This document shows positions 23,376 through 35,334 of a DNA stretch of 64,000 nucleotides, in pieces. The DNA is from Limnanthes douglasii subsp. nivea (Eukaryota; Streptophyta; Magnoliopsida; Brassicales; Limnanthaceae), in NCBI GenBank assembly GCA_036936605.1, contig JAUPFV010000002.1, forward strand, positions 338,956,654-339,020,653. Reading direction: 5' to 3'. The position numbers were made by a program, and so were the translations under genes. The notes under the pieces are model-generated. The model saw only the letters and a list, made by a program, of their open reading frames with translations, was not told the origin of the DNA and made no database searches. Position 1 is the first letter of the stretch; every line of letters begins with the position of its first letter.

Positions 23376-24860
23376 TGAATTGATAATTTTGAGGCTCACC
23401 GAGACATCCAATTTGAGTATCAATTTCGTCCAGAGTTGATACTCGAGTGACAAATAAGGTCTATTTGAATTTGTCCAAAAGAGCTACATAGTTGTGATAT
23501 CTTTGAAGACACATCTCCTCGATAAAAGCTACTGCTTCACAGTTCTTCTTCAACAAAACTATGTAGTGATGCAATCTTTCTTCAAAAGAACCTCTATTAT
23601 CTGTAAATTACCTCCATTCGCATGAATTTTATCTTCTTCCATGTCGATCTCTTTCTCAACACTAGTTCTCTTTTGTCTATCAATAGTTGATAAAAAACTT
23701 GGTTTTGAAATCTCTAACTTTTCTGGCATTGCTAATTCTCTTACAATAGTGATCTTCTCCTCAATCACATCATAGTCATCACAGACTGGTTTTTTAAATA
23801 CCAGCCCAGATGCATCTTCAAAGATATCATTATCATAGACTGGCTTGTTAAACACGAGCTAAGATACAACTTTAGCGTCAAAACTAAGATAAGTAATTGG
23901 CGCAGTATGATCATGAAACTCATTACCTGGTATCGTTGGGTTTGAAGATACTTCTTTAGATGACACCAATGTAATCTTACGACCATCCATCATAACCCTG
24001 TATTAGTTTGTTCTATCATCATAAGTACAATTTCTCTTAAATCGTCATGGACGTCCTAAAACTAGATGGCAAACGTCCATAGTAACTACGTCACACCATG
24101 TTGTATCTTTATAACCACCAATAAAACTTGCAATTAAAAAATGTTCAGAAATTGTTACCTCAGTGTACCATGTTGGTCCCTACAGTATGTACGGGTTTGG
24201 AAGAGCTTCAATCTTCAATACCAGTTTCTAAACAACCTCTTTTGAAATCAGATTCTCATAACTATTCGAATCGATTATGAACTTGCAAATTCTTCCTCCA
24301 ATTGTGCATGTAGACTGTAAAATATTATTCTTTATTCTAGTCTGTATCACTGTAGCAGGAATTGATGGCGCTCTGATACCAAACTGATATAGTGGAATTA
24401 AAAAAAGGATAAACGGATAAACAAAACCATATGGTTTCTTGAACACAATGGTTCTTTTAGACTCAAAGTTTAAAATTTTATTCAATAAAAAGGAATATTG
24501 TCTTAACATTAGGCTATTATATGCTTTATATATGAAATATCTAAAAACCCTAATCAAGTATTCGAAAAATAAAATAAATATATTAAAATAAAATTCAAAT
24601 CAAATCAGAATGCAATGAGATTTGATTTACTAATTAAATATTTTCCTAAAATAAAATAAAATATGTAAAACAGTAAACTAGGATTTTTAGACCCTAAACA
24701 ATAGAGTTTGAGGTATCGTGACAAAAACTATTACACTTAAGATAATTATGGGTTTCTCGAGACGTCAAATTTGAGTACCAATTTTCTCAGTTCTGAAACC
24801 TAAGTGACAAATAAGGTCCATTTGCGTTTGTCTAAAACAGCTACATAGTTGTGGGTCGGC
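23376..24860 (-). mobile_element. Internally deleted chromovirus-type gypsy fragment
   Basis: A PBS matching initiator tRNA-Met (minus strand, 24364-24381, TGGTATCAGAGCGCCATC) is followed almost at once by protease-region coding sequence. Similar segments of about 117 bases flank the unit (23376-23493 and 24737-24853), possibly LTR ends. Gag and everything after the protease are missing. Confidence 0.6.
23559..24360 (-). pseudogene. Chromovirus-like retropepsin region
   Basis: The minus strand reads CTIGGRICKFIIDSNSYENL, where the usual D-S-G active site has become D-S-N. Further on, in another frame, come CDVVTMDVCHLVLGRPWRF and an acidic linker (23559-23855). This order is typical of plant chromovirus protease regions. 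Stops and frame changes separate the pieces. Confidence 0.7.
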
Positions 24861-24889
24861 TGGCCTACATCCGATGTCCAATTGTTGAT

Positions 24890-25300
24890 ACCATATTATT
24901 TAGTTTTCCCTATGTACACCGATGGTGGTAACCACTCACATTGCTGGTGGATTATCTACGCTGCTAGTGCGGAAATTCCACAACGGTAGCAAAATATCCC
25001 ATCGGCGTTGTAACAATTCGGCATAGCTGGTGTGATGCATAGTTGTTGAAACTACATTACTTAGTTTTTTCATGCGTATCACGGTGGTGGTAGCCACTCA
25101 TACCCTCGATGGATTATCCACACTTATGGTATGGAAATTCCATACCGAAAGCAAAGTTTTCCACCGAAAATGTAAAGATTTCACACCATCGGTGTGAAAA
25201 TTCCACACCGCCAAATTGATACTTAGTTATTTTAAACCATATTACTTAGTTTTTTTCCTATGTACACTGGCAGCGGTAGCCAAGAATACCGCTGGTAGAT
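24890..25300. repeat. CCACACCG-rich repeat block, second part
   Basis: Three successive starts of a unit beginning TAGTTTT(C/T)(C/T) at 24899, 25063 and 25247, so the period is about 165-185 bases. Each holds GGTGGTAACCACTCA-like, GGATTATC(T/C)AC and GGAAATTCCA words. The spacing is satellite-like. Confidence 0.65.
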
Positions 25301-28300
25301 TTGGCATACATAATGACAAAAACCCAATCCAAAAGAGCTTGTTTATATTGGTATATGATATAAAAAAAATCGTACAAACTAATATAATAATCCCATTTCA
25401 CCGAGTTAAATCAATACAATATTGAAATAGTTGTATAAAGAGAAAAGTCGTAAAGGTTGCATATAAATATATGAATTTAAGTCAAGTTATAGGTTTAGTA
25501 GATTGAGAAAGACCACAAAAATTTCATAAAGATCGGACAGTAAAATCCCAAAAATGTAAGCAAAAAAACATATATTTAAAATAAAAAATAGTCGTAAGTT
25601 ATAACAAATAAACCATTAACGGTTATAGAAATAGAAAAAAATATGCACATTACACAAAACAGTTCAAAATTAGACATTTTTTTCTAGCTAGATAAAATTT
25701 ATTCTTTAGAATGTGAAATTTGGTCACCACCACCATTAACATTTCCTTTATTGGATAAAAATTTCTAGCAATGGTCTCAATTGTATTTATGAAAAGTTCT
25801 AGGTCAAGATGGTCTTCATCGGAGGCATAACAAAAAAAATCCAAATTATTTACTCAATCGAAGACTAACGTCATTCTGCCTAACCGTTTCCAAGTCACTG
25901 TTTGCTTTTCGATTTTTGACTTCTACACTTTGTTGCCAAACTAAAACGCGCAAAAGGTTCATAATTCAAACTAGACACGTATATAAAAGTAAGTTATCAA
26001 TAAGCTCAAAAGAATTAAAATTTCTCTAAAAAAACACAATACATAATTTGATAAACTAACTAACAAAGAAAAAATCATAAATAATAGCGATTGAGAACAA
26101 TATGCTTACATTAAACGCTATATATGCATGACATTTCAACTGATCAGATATCAAGTGATCCAAAAATGACGAAACTTATTAAAACAAGTTGAGATAATAA
26201 ATAATTAATGATTTTGGATATAGTTCATCAATAACACTAACAAACCATTTATGAGAGAAGGAACAAGACACAATAGCCAATTGATGAGAGCTGGCATTTG
26301 CATAGTTATTCTTTTAGCTCGTGAAACCCGAATATAAAAAGTAGTCGGTTGTGAAATTTTTTGTTTGGAACAACCGAATTAGAACGAACTTCAATAATTT
26401 TAGACTTTTCGGCTATAAGCTATCCCTCAATCATTTAGAATCGTTGATTGTTTAAAATCTCTATTTGGGTTCAACCCCTCTTACTTTTCCCATTTTAATA
26501 AATATTGGCACATTTGCTCTAGATATCTCCAATATTGAACAATAAAAGTTTACGAGATATATAATATCTTTATATGGCCACAAGAATCTTCATACGTTTG
26601 CCATCGTATATACAAAATCGAGCCTCAATAACTTAAGTGGACCTTTTAATGATTATATTTCCCCATATGGGTGTCGTAATTTCTCTACTCTTAGTAAGTA
26701 TAACTCTTTTTATTTTTCATATAAAAACAAGTTAAGTTCTCTCGCGTACATTAGTAGTTAAAGTAATGCTCACAAATCTTAACAATAACTTAAGATAAAT
26801 TATTCAATTGAACGTCGACCAATGAACATATGATATAATAAATCTTCCTTAAATTAACTTGATTTACACCAAACAAAATAAAACCATACGACATATAATC
26901 TTGTATAACATAAAAATAAAAAACGACATAAAATGTATAATATTTGTGTTTCTACTCATTATTTACTTGGAATTGCACATATATCATAAGAAACCCATAA
27001 TTATCACTCACATGAACGAAGCTATGTTTTCAATGGTTATTAAAGTCAATAAGATTATATAACACTCGATGGCTAAAAAATAATGTGAAATAATATAAAT
27101 ATGATTGTTTAATCCTAAAAAAGTTACAATGAGATGAAATATGAGGAATAAAAGTATGAACATTTAAAGTAACTAAGATCGCAATCAAACTGATAAACAC
27201 GCTAATAGTTTTGGTAGAGTCGTGTGAGACAAATACAAACATAGTGAACAAATTTCAAGAAATTTTGGATATAAATAAAACTAACCTTCCTCCAATTCAC
27301 AATGCTACAAAAAAAACTCAATTTGTTTCCACATTCATCATAAGATATCCAACCGGGGGTAAACATATAATTATATTTAAGAGAATGATACAGTTGTTTT
27401 GATAAAAATATATATAATTTAAACCCGCGAATAGCTCTTAATAAAAAAAAATCAAGGTGTGATTAGAGTTATCTTGCGAGTTATTTACATATTTGGCGTG
27501 TGAACAACTTTAGAATCTGAAAGCATGCCAACATCAATAATAAAAAGGTAAAGGTTTTCGATAGCAACAATATGAAAAATGTTAACATAATCACTACCAC
27601 ATTATTCTCGATCTCCAAAATTCCAATCGAAGGTATAAAGCTGGTTCAAATCATAAAAACCGATGATCTATCAAAAGAGGACAATCAAATTTTGTATATT
27701 TAAAAGATTTTTTAATATGGTCTGAGTTTTTTGCAAATCACCAAATTGGCCAAATGCGTGAATTCTTTACAAATCAGTATCACTGAAAGATCATTTTTAA
27801 ACCAAATAAACTCTAAGGTCTATATTATTACATTTTCACACATATTTATTTTTAAAAAAAAACAAAACAAACAAAAAGTAAAGAAAAATACTTGCAAAAC
27901 AGATTGGTTAGCGATAAAACTCGAGGTTTAAGATCTTGAAACATAAATAAAATTAAAATAAGAAAAAATAAATGAAAAATGCCAAATTTAATGTGAAGAT
28001 GCAAGAATAAACAAAACATGCTGAACAAGGAAGAAAGTATTAAGAACAAGCAAAAAAAGAAGAAGATAAAAATAGAATATAATACGAGGAAAAATATAAT
28101 AACAGAAAACCCCTTATATAGAACAACTAAACGAATTTTAGCCGTCGGTGAAAATAGAATGATCAAAGACCAATGAGTTTGCGTGACACATCAACACAAA
28201 AAATACGAAACGATGTGATAACAATATTTCTATTTTAATTTTTTTTCCAATCATTCTCGTTGAGCATAAACAACATAATCGACGAACCATAAACCTGCAT

Positions 28301-29130
28301 GTCTCATCAACGGTGATGCACTACATGAACCACCACGTGTAAAAAATGAGCTAATACAACACAATGTTAGAGCAATGCATTCAATATTAACATAACTTTT
28401 CTTCATCAATCGTTTTCTAATCTTTGAGCAAACCCTGGGCATTATATTGGATGATGAAGAGAGCCACGACAAAGACATATATATCCCATAAATGAGTCTT
28501 GAACAACGAGACCCGCTAATACATATTAACGGTTCATCTAAACAAAATCTCATACTAAATGAGATATGCACTAATCTTGGATCTCGTCGAACGAAGCACT
28601 TTAACACTTCCGGCAGACCCCTTTAAAATGTGTTCCAAAAATGGATCTCGTACAACAAAACCCACATACACTTATGGTAAAACCATATGAATATAACAAA
28701 CATCTATGCATATTAAAATATTTTCTAATCTCATATTTGTTAATGATAAAATTTTATATAATTTTATGAAAAAAAGATATGAAACTTTGACAAAACTGTA
28801 TAATTTTTTAGTGATGAATAAACGTCATACATTATGTTTTATTACGCATACTATATTATAAATAGAATGTTTTACCCACTTTACAAAATTAAAATAATAT
28901 CAACGAATAAAAATAAACTTATTTTAATATATCCATTTTATATTAAGTTTGTTATTTATCTTTTTACCTTACACGACCAAAACACATACATATAAATTAA
29001 CTGTATACGTATAAGTTAACTACAACTTAACACAAAGAGTTTGTTTAATAGAAATATCTGCTTATGATGATTTTCAAACTAACAATTATCTAGACTCTTC
29101 TATACTTGAGCAGCCTGGCCGACCACCTTC
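25300..29130. other. Long AT-rich stretch without a supported gene
   Basis: Only short, AT-biased open frames. One minus-strand frame of 118 codons (28251-28607) has a mixed composition but no motif I recognise. No repeat borders, RNA genes or splice-consistent exons could be supported. Confidence 0.5.
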
Positions 29131-29134
29131 AGCT

Positions 29135-29201
29135 ACTACTACCCCGCTTGGGCTAACAACTGTAGTTAGGCTAGCCTAGACATAAAAACAAAGGCATAGA
29201 C
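29135..29201 (+). repeat. Diverged copy of the PPR gene leader
   Basis: Matches 31490-31556, the 67 bases ending at the PPR start codon, at most positions (shared words ACTACTACCC, CGCTTG, GGTAGT/TGTAGT, CTAGCCTAG, GGCATAG). It lies about 2.36 kb upstream in the same orientation. No PPR coding sequence follows it. Confidence 0.65.
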
Positions 29202-31239
29202 AGCGGCGGAGCCACCAACTGGCAAGAAGGGACTGCCGGCCCCTACTTACATCCTCATCTCACCACAATTTGAAGAAAACAGAAGGTATGTTTTCATTTG
29301 TTTTAATGTAAAAAAAATCATTTGTGTAAATCTCCATTAAATGCAATCCTTTTTAATTCTCATCTATGGCTATAACCAATAAATAAATAAATATTAAATC
29401 GCCATATACTAAAAAAATTAATCCACTCCACTATCGGTGTCTATCGACGGTTGCTATAATCTAGCATTTTAATTTTTGATTTTAATATCTCTATCAATCA
29501 TTTATTCGATGGTTTAATAAAGAAAAATAATAAACTCGATAACAATTTGGACTAATTTTGCATTTTTGCAATATTGTATGTTTGTTTATTTTTTTTTATT
29601 TTTTTACTTTTTAAATAATATCGATAATAAAAATGATAAATTCTACGAACTATTGTATCAGATAATAAAAATTACTACCCAAAAATATGAGAATGATATT
29701 TTTATGTACATCAAATTACAGTATTTTATTTGTAATTTACCGTTTTATTAAAAAAGATAGAATTCAATAAAATCGATAGACTTCTAAACTAACGAAAACG
29801 TTATAAATATTTAAGTATTTTTTTAGAAAAATGTTGATATATTTCAAATAATAATTAGTCACGTGGATCTTCACTTAATAGCATCACTTTCACGCTATAA
29901 ATTTTTAGACTACACTTTTCGATATTTTGATTTTGTGATTTCGAGATTCACAATTTTTTTGCTTCCAATGTTTTGAATAGTAAGCTGACCAAGAACTCTT
30001 GTTTTAAGGATTCGATTTCTCAGTTCACTGATATGTGGAACGATCGGATTCAAACCGAAAAAGTTGATGTACCATTTTATGCTTAAACTATGTACGAGGT
30101 GATAGTTTGGATTGTTTGGTAAATCTGTATATTATGGAGTTGTCAAATGTGGTGTTGGATTTTATTATTTCGCGAAAAAATTTACTTAGAATGTACATAA
30201 AATATATGGAGTTTTGTTCGATGAAAGTCCTTAATTGAGTAAAAAATAATGTTTTGTTGGGGAATGTTCTGATAAATTCTGTAGAATAAAATTTTAAAAA
30301 AAAATATTAGATTTTTTAAGAAGATGCACGAAAAGAGTAGTGATTCTCCAAATTGATGGTTGAATAAGTTTATGCGACAATTTAGTTAGAATTTATAAAA
30401 ATGGATTCAATTAAAAAAAAAATTATTGAAAAAATAATGTAGCGTCATGATCCCTAATAAATTAATAGAAATTCATAAAAAGAAGATGTCTTTATATACT
30501 GAATTATTGAAGGAATATGCGAAGTAAATAAAACACAATCATTTATACTCTTAATGTTTGTACAAAAATTAGTATATTTAGAAGGGTTATGCTAACCGGA
30601 ACTTTTTAAGTAGTAATTACCTTGTTTTTCTACCATCTTAATGATAAAAGAGATTAAAGTTTTTTAAAGACATCCTTACCCCTTTTTCTTCTATTCTCAG
30701 TTTAAGTTTTAACGTTACAAATATCATAATTAATAATCATAAACTATTGTATGAATCAATCCATTAAAATCTTATTCTAATAAAAACAAAAATATTAAAT
30801 TTATTTAAAAAACACTAAATTTATTTTAGGTTTTGTTTGTTTAAAAAATATTAAATTTATTTTCCAAATATGATTTGAAAATCACTATTAACTTAACTTA
30901 TTTTACAAACAAAACCTATTCACTTAAAAAAAAAATTCCACTTTTTAAATTAGTTTTAAGTCAGTTTTATTTTGAAATCTCTAAATAGAAAATGAAAAAA
31001 TCAATTTCTAAATTATTTTTAGAAATCAGTTCTATATAATATTTTTTAAAATAAATATTTATTTTTTATATATTCTTTATAAAAAACTTGTTTTAAAAAA
31101 AACAAAACGGTTCTTTTTAAATCACTTATCTTTTTTAATTGAAAAAAAAAGAAACTAATTTTTAATAAAGAAATAAAATAACCTTTTCTTAAATTTCAAA
31201 AATTTAGTTTCTAAAATTACTTTTATTTTTGAATTTAAG

Positions 31240-31291
<52 letters not shown>

Positions 31292-31489
31292 TTTAATTTT
31301 TAAATAAAAATAATTCCTTTTCTAAAATAACAGTATATGATTCTGTCTATAAATTTTACTCGTTATTCTAAGTATAAAAAGTAGATTGATTACACTAAAA
31401 AGTAAGTTATTAAATGCTCATTAACTAAATTTATAGTTAGTCAAACCCTATTTAGAATTAGATGACACGTTCAAAACTAAATACTGAGC
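29202..31489. other. AT-rich stretch with a TA microsatellite, no gene seen
   Basis: Begins with a short GC-rich patch (GCGGCGGAGCC at about 29203) and continues as AT-rich DNA. No gene recognised. Confidence 0.5.
31242..31287. repeat. TA dinucleotide microsatellite
   Basis: About 22 uninterrupted TA units, some 270 bases before the PPR start codon. Confidence 0.95.
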
Positions 31490-31555
31490 ACTACTACCCG
31501 CTTGAGCTAAGAACGGTAGTCAGTCTAGCCTAGGCCTAAAAGCATAGGCATAGGC

Positions 31556-33061
31556 ATGTTCAACTTGAAAAGACCTGTCTTCCTCTCTATCCAGACGACC
31601 CGTCACCATTTCTTACTATCTTCTGCGACAACAAGGCAATCTTCTTCACTGTCACTGCAAGAAAGAATCCATCAACCAAAACAAACAACTTTACTTTCTT
31701 TCTTGAAAAACAATCCATCAGACCACAAAACCGTCCAGCAAATCCACTCTCACTCCCTCACTTCTGCCTCTCTCACTAATGGCGTCACATTATTCAACGC
31801 ATTGCTTCGTTGCTATTCACTCTCTGAGAAACCCATCAGGGCTTTCTTCATTTACAACCAGCTCTTACAAGCTCACTGTCTTTCCTCGTCTTGTCCGCCA
31901 AATTTGTTGTTTGATAGCTTCACTTACTCATTTCTTATTAAGTCGTGCGCTAATCTACGACACACTGTATTGGGAATTCAAGTTCATGCCTTGACGGCGA
32001 AATTGGGTTTTGGAATTCACGTATATGTGCAAACTGCTTTGGTTGATATGTATGTTGTTTGTGGGGAAATGGGGGATGCGTACAAACTGTTTGTTCAAAT
32101 GCCTGAGAGAAACTCCGTTTCTTGGAATGTTATGATCACTGGTTTGATTAACTGGGGTGAACTTAAAAAGGCACGTGCTTTGTTCGAGCAGATGCCTTGC
32201 AAGACTGTTGTGTCGTGGACAGGTATGATCGATGGGTATACAAGGATGAATAAGCCTGACGAAGCTATAGGTTTGTTTAGGGAAATGGTCATCCGTGATG
32301 GGATAAAGCCTAATGAATTAACTGTTCTGACTATATTTCCAGCCCTTTCAAGTAAAGGGGATCTTAGGATGTGCAAGTCTGTGCATGGTTATGGGGAGAA
32401 GATAGGGTTTTACGTTTTTGACATTCGTGTCACCAATGCTCTTGTCGATGCATATGCCAAATGCGGATGCATAACAAGCGCATCGATGTTCTTTGAGGAA
32501 ATAAGGAGCGATAGGAAGAATTTGGTATCATGGACATCAATGATCTCTGCATTTGCATCGCACGGGATGGGAAATGAAGCTGTGTATAGCTTTGACAGAA
32601 TGGAGAAAGAGGGTTTGAAGGCAAATCGAGTTACGTTTTTGGGTGTCTTGCATGCTTGTAGCCATGGAGGTTTAATTGAGGAAGGGATAAACTTTTTTGA
32701 AAAAATGGTGAAGGAGGCTCGAATTATACCAGATAGCAAGCATTTTGGTTGTTTAATAGATATGTTGGCCAGAGTAGGGAGGTTAGAAGAAGCAGAAAAG
32801 ATGGCATTGCAGATTCCAAATGACACCATTAATGTTGTCATTTGGAGGATACTTTTAGGTGCTTGCAGCTTTTACAATAATATCGATATGGGAGAAAGAG
32901 TAACTGAGAAAATATTGGCTTTGGAGAAACATTATGGAGGAGATTATGTGCTTATGTCTAATATATTTTCCAGTGCCGGAAGGTTTTCTGATGCTGAGAA
33001 GTTGAGGAGATCGATGGAAATGATGACTGCCCTTAAGGTTCCTGGACATAGTTTAGCCTGA
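31556..33061 (+). CDS. PLS-class pentatricopeptide repeat protein, probably mitochondrial
   Basis: Single exon of 501 residues, intact, as is usual for plant PPR genes. The N-terminus (about 40 residues, rich in Arg, Thr, Ser, Gln) looks like an organelle presequence. Repeats follow from about residue 80: FDSFTYSFLIKSCANLR, YVQTALVDMYVVCGEMGDA, NSVSWNVMITGLINWGELKK, TVVSWTGMIDGYTRMNKPDE, NALVDAYAKCGC, VTFLGVLHACSHGG and others, showing the mixed P, L and S repeat types. The C-terminus (IWRILLGACSFY, YVLMSNIFSSAGR) is an E-type extension with no DYW domain. It resembles Arabidopsis At1g09220 in length and layout, but that is from memory. PLS proteins bind organelle RNA, often at editing sites. 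The start is the first ATG of the frame. Confidence 0.92.
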   Translation: MFNLKRPVFLSIQTTRHHFLLSSATTRQSSSLSLQERIHQPKQTTLLSFLKNNPSDHKTVQQIHSHSLTSASLTNGVTLFNALLRCYSLSEKPIRAFFIYNQLLQAHCLSSSCPPNLLFDSFTYSFLIKSCANLRHTVLGIQVHALTAKLGFGIHVYVQTALVDMYVVCGEMGDAYKLFVQMPERNSVSWNVMITGLINWGELKKARALFEQMPCKTVVSWTGMIDGYTRMNKPDEAIGLFREMVIRDGIKPNELTVLTIFPALSSKGDLRMCKSVHGYGEKIGFYVFDIRVTNALVDAYAKCGCITSASMFFEEIRSDRKNLVSWTSMISAFASHGMGNEAVYSFDRMEKEGLKANRVTFLGVLHACSHGGLIEEGINFFEKMVKEARIIPDSKHFGCLIDMLARVGRLEEAEKMALQIPNDTINVVIWRILLGACSFYNNIDMGERVTEKILALEKHYGGDYVLMSNIFSSAGRFSDAEKLRRSMEMMTALKVPGHSLA

Positions 33062-33750
33062 CCCCGTCACTTATGCATTATAGTTAAATAACATTGTGCC
33101 TACTAAGCAATGCCTGATTTTGACAAAACAGGCTAGAATTGCTTCGAATTCAACATAATTGCACAAAATCATGGAAATCAGCGTACAGGTTTGCTTTTGT
33201 CAGAAAAGCATGTCATTAGTTTTTCATTTGGATGCAAGATTCATTTAGTATTAATGGATTTGTTATGTACAATAAGGTCTTAGTTAATACTAAACATATG
33301 ATATTTGCGGTTTATATTCCTAAATGTATTCGTCATTTGGTATTAGAGGATTTGCGATGTACAATTCAGCATCCTTTTTCATCCCCAAACGATCAACTAA
33401 GGAGTTGTTTAGTGTCATTGGGCCATTTGATTCATAGGCAAAATAATTAGTGCACTTAGTATGATATTTTTTCCCCAAAATTCTTCTTTTTCTAGTTTTT
33501 TCGGTTTTTTAATCTCAAATAGGCCTTAGCATCGTTGGTTTACATTATCGGTTTTATACCATATTTCAGTTTCGAGCGATGGATAGGGTAGTAACTTTAA
33601 AGCTATATTTTTCATTTGTTTATAAGCATTATATTAAGTTAGCTTTTTAGTGTATAGATTTTGCACTAAACAACCTCAATATGTGTTTTTTTAGACTAGT
33701 GAATCCGCACTACAAATTTTTTCCATTGTGTTTCTAACTATGCTAAATGT
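33062..33750. other. PPR gene 3' flank, no gene seen
   Basis: T-rich sequence; probably 3' untranslated region and spacer. Two similar short segments (ATGGATTTGTTATGTACAAT near 33253 and AGAGGATTTGCGATGTACAA near 33344) suggest a small local duplication. Confidence 0.45.
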
Positions 33751-33753
33751 AAG

Positions 33754-33990
33754 ATGCAGTCTGATATAACAGATCAAGCGGCAGGAGTTGCTCAAGAATC
33801 CATAGTCGTGATTGATCTGCAAAGGTTCTGCAAAAGATCGAGTTATTTGTTCTCAATTGAGGTTGGTCCAACTGCAGCTACCAGTCGGCTTACAGGCGAG
33901 AAGCTACCGCCATTTTGTTGGCAACTTATATTGGTATTTGCCTGGTTAAATCTTCTTTTCGTTTTTGTTAATAATAAAAACTTCTTCTAA
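33754..33990 (+). other. Unrecognised open frame between PPR gene and thioredoxin pseudogene
   Basis: 78 codons with more even composition than the flanks (VIDLQRFCKRSSYLFSIEVG, SRLTGEKLPPFCWQL) and a hydrophobic end. It matches no family I know. It could be an exon of an unassigned transcript or chance. Confidence 0.25.
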
Positions 33991-34009
33991 ATGGTAAAGA
34001 CCTTAAAAC

Positions 34010-34932
34010 AGAATCGGAGAAGTTTAGTTATCAAAGATAATAAAGTCGTGAGAGTTGTTCAAGTCTCCATACAAGCTCAGGTTGGTGTTTTTCTTTATCA
34101 TACAAGATACGTTTTGATTTAATGTTTAGATGTTGGTTTTGTTAAATCTATAGGTTAATTTTCTTAACCAGTCGATGGTTTTTGATTTAGATTTTTAGTT
34201 GTCAAAAAAATAGATTTGTTATTAGTTTTTTTCACATAAATTTTCATGATCCAGTTGGAAATATCTGTGCCTTGATATCCATGTGCTTCCCTTTTTCTAA
34301 TTTTTATCGAGTCGAGAAGCCCTTGGTCGTGTATGCAGCTTTAGCTGTACCAGTGATACGGTCAGTCAGTCTTCTTCGTAATGTTTCTGTGATACTCTCT
34401 CTGTTTGGAATATTGTAGCTATTCTAGTTGCTTATAGTTCGTAGAATCTTCAGTGTCCACAACTTTTTAAGGATTTGAATAATTTGAAGCCAAATGAATT
34501 TTTTGTGTTGCTGCTAAAAGCTCCTGACTTTTTGTTTAAATATTTAAAAATACTACCCATGAAACCAGAAGGCGAAACTCAGCTAAACATAGATTCAGAA
34601 TAGTTTTTGTTTTTACCTTTTTACTAGTATTAGTTCGAATATTGGGTTATGTTTGTACGATATGTTGAATCCAAATAATATTTGGATCATTTTTCAGATC
34701 AAGAAATTCAAAGATGCTTTGGCCAAGCACACACCAGACAGAGTCAGCCTTGAGCCCACTAATTGCATTTTCTAAACACAAAGATCTAAACTTTTCCTAC
34801 CAACCATATGTTGTTGAGCCACAAACCAAAGCGCCTCTAGAAGAAGCAACCAGGTGCTGCTGTAATCCAAGGAGCTTCGACCCAAACACCAAAGAAACAT
34901 CACAGAAAAGTTTCGTCTATTCAGAGAAGTGA
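34010..34932 (+). pseudogene. ACHT4-like thioredoxin pseudogene lacking the active-site exon
   Basis: Segments match the intact gene at 13938-15546: the end of exon 1 (about 34010-34080, ending CAG before a GT donor), part of exon 3 (34265-34360, ending at ACG before the same GTCAGTCAGTC donor), and exon 4 (34698-34932, starting after TTTTTCAG). The intron 1 start and the sequences after exon 3 also match. Exon 2 with the C-G-G-C site is absent, exon 3 carries indels, and exon 4 lacks about 20 codons after LEPT. Intron sequence is retained, so it arose by DNA duplication, not through mRNA. Confidence 0.9.
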
Positions 34933-35334
34933 TTTGGTTAGTTAACTTTTACAATCTAATTACCCATTAAATGAAAGCTCTGGACATCCCGGATGTCGTC
35001 GATTGATAGTCGGGATTTAGCTTCATCTTTATGTTCTAGTGTTACACAATGCAAATCTAGGGAGTATACTAATTTATCGAGTTGGTCACTTGATTCTTAT
35101 TTTTTTGTATTGTCTTTGTAGGTCGTTCAGTCTCTAGTCTATTAAATTTGTAATTAAAAATTTATCCTTTACAAATTATCCTTATCCAAACATGTTTTAC
35201 AGAGGAGTTCCTCCCTACGGCTCTCTTCTGTGGAGAGCGGAAGCCAAAAATGGACATTATGTGTGTGTTATTAGTGAAAACTTGACTTCAACATGTATGA
35301 ACTTTTAGATTCCTTGGATTTTAGGAATGTTAGT
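34933..35334. other. Spacer after the thioredoxin pseudogene
   Basis: No gene seen; contains a short inverted block GGAGTTCCTCCCTACGGCTC/CTGTGGAGAGCGG near 35213-35250. Confidence 0.4.

Noticed and set aside
28505..28520. ACGAGACCCG as another MULE end motif
   Set aside because: A single isolated occurrence with no CTATA part, no partner and no element genes nearby.
28251..28607. 118-codon minus-strand frame as a gene
   Set aside because: No recognisable domain, no promoter or splice context, and AT-rich surroundings where such frames arise by chance.
32095..32841. Minus-strand open frames opposite the PPR gene
   Set aside because: They mirror the repeat codon pattern of the PPR gene and show no protein motif.
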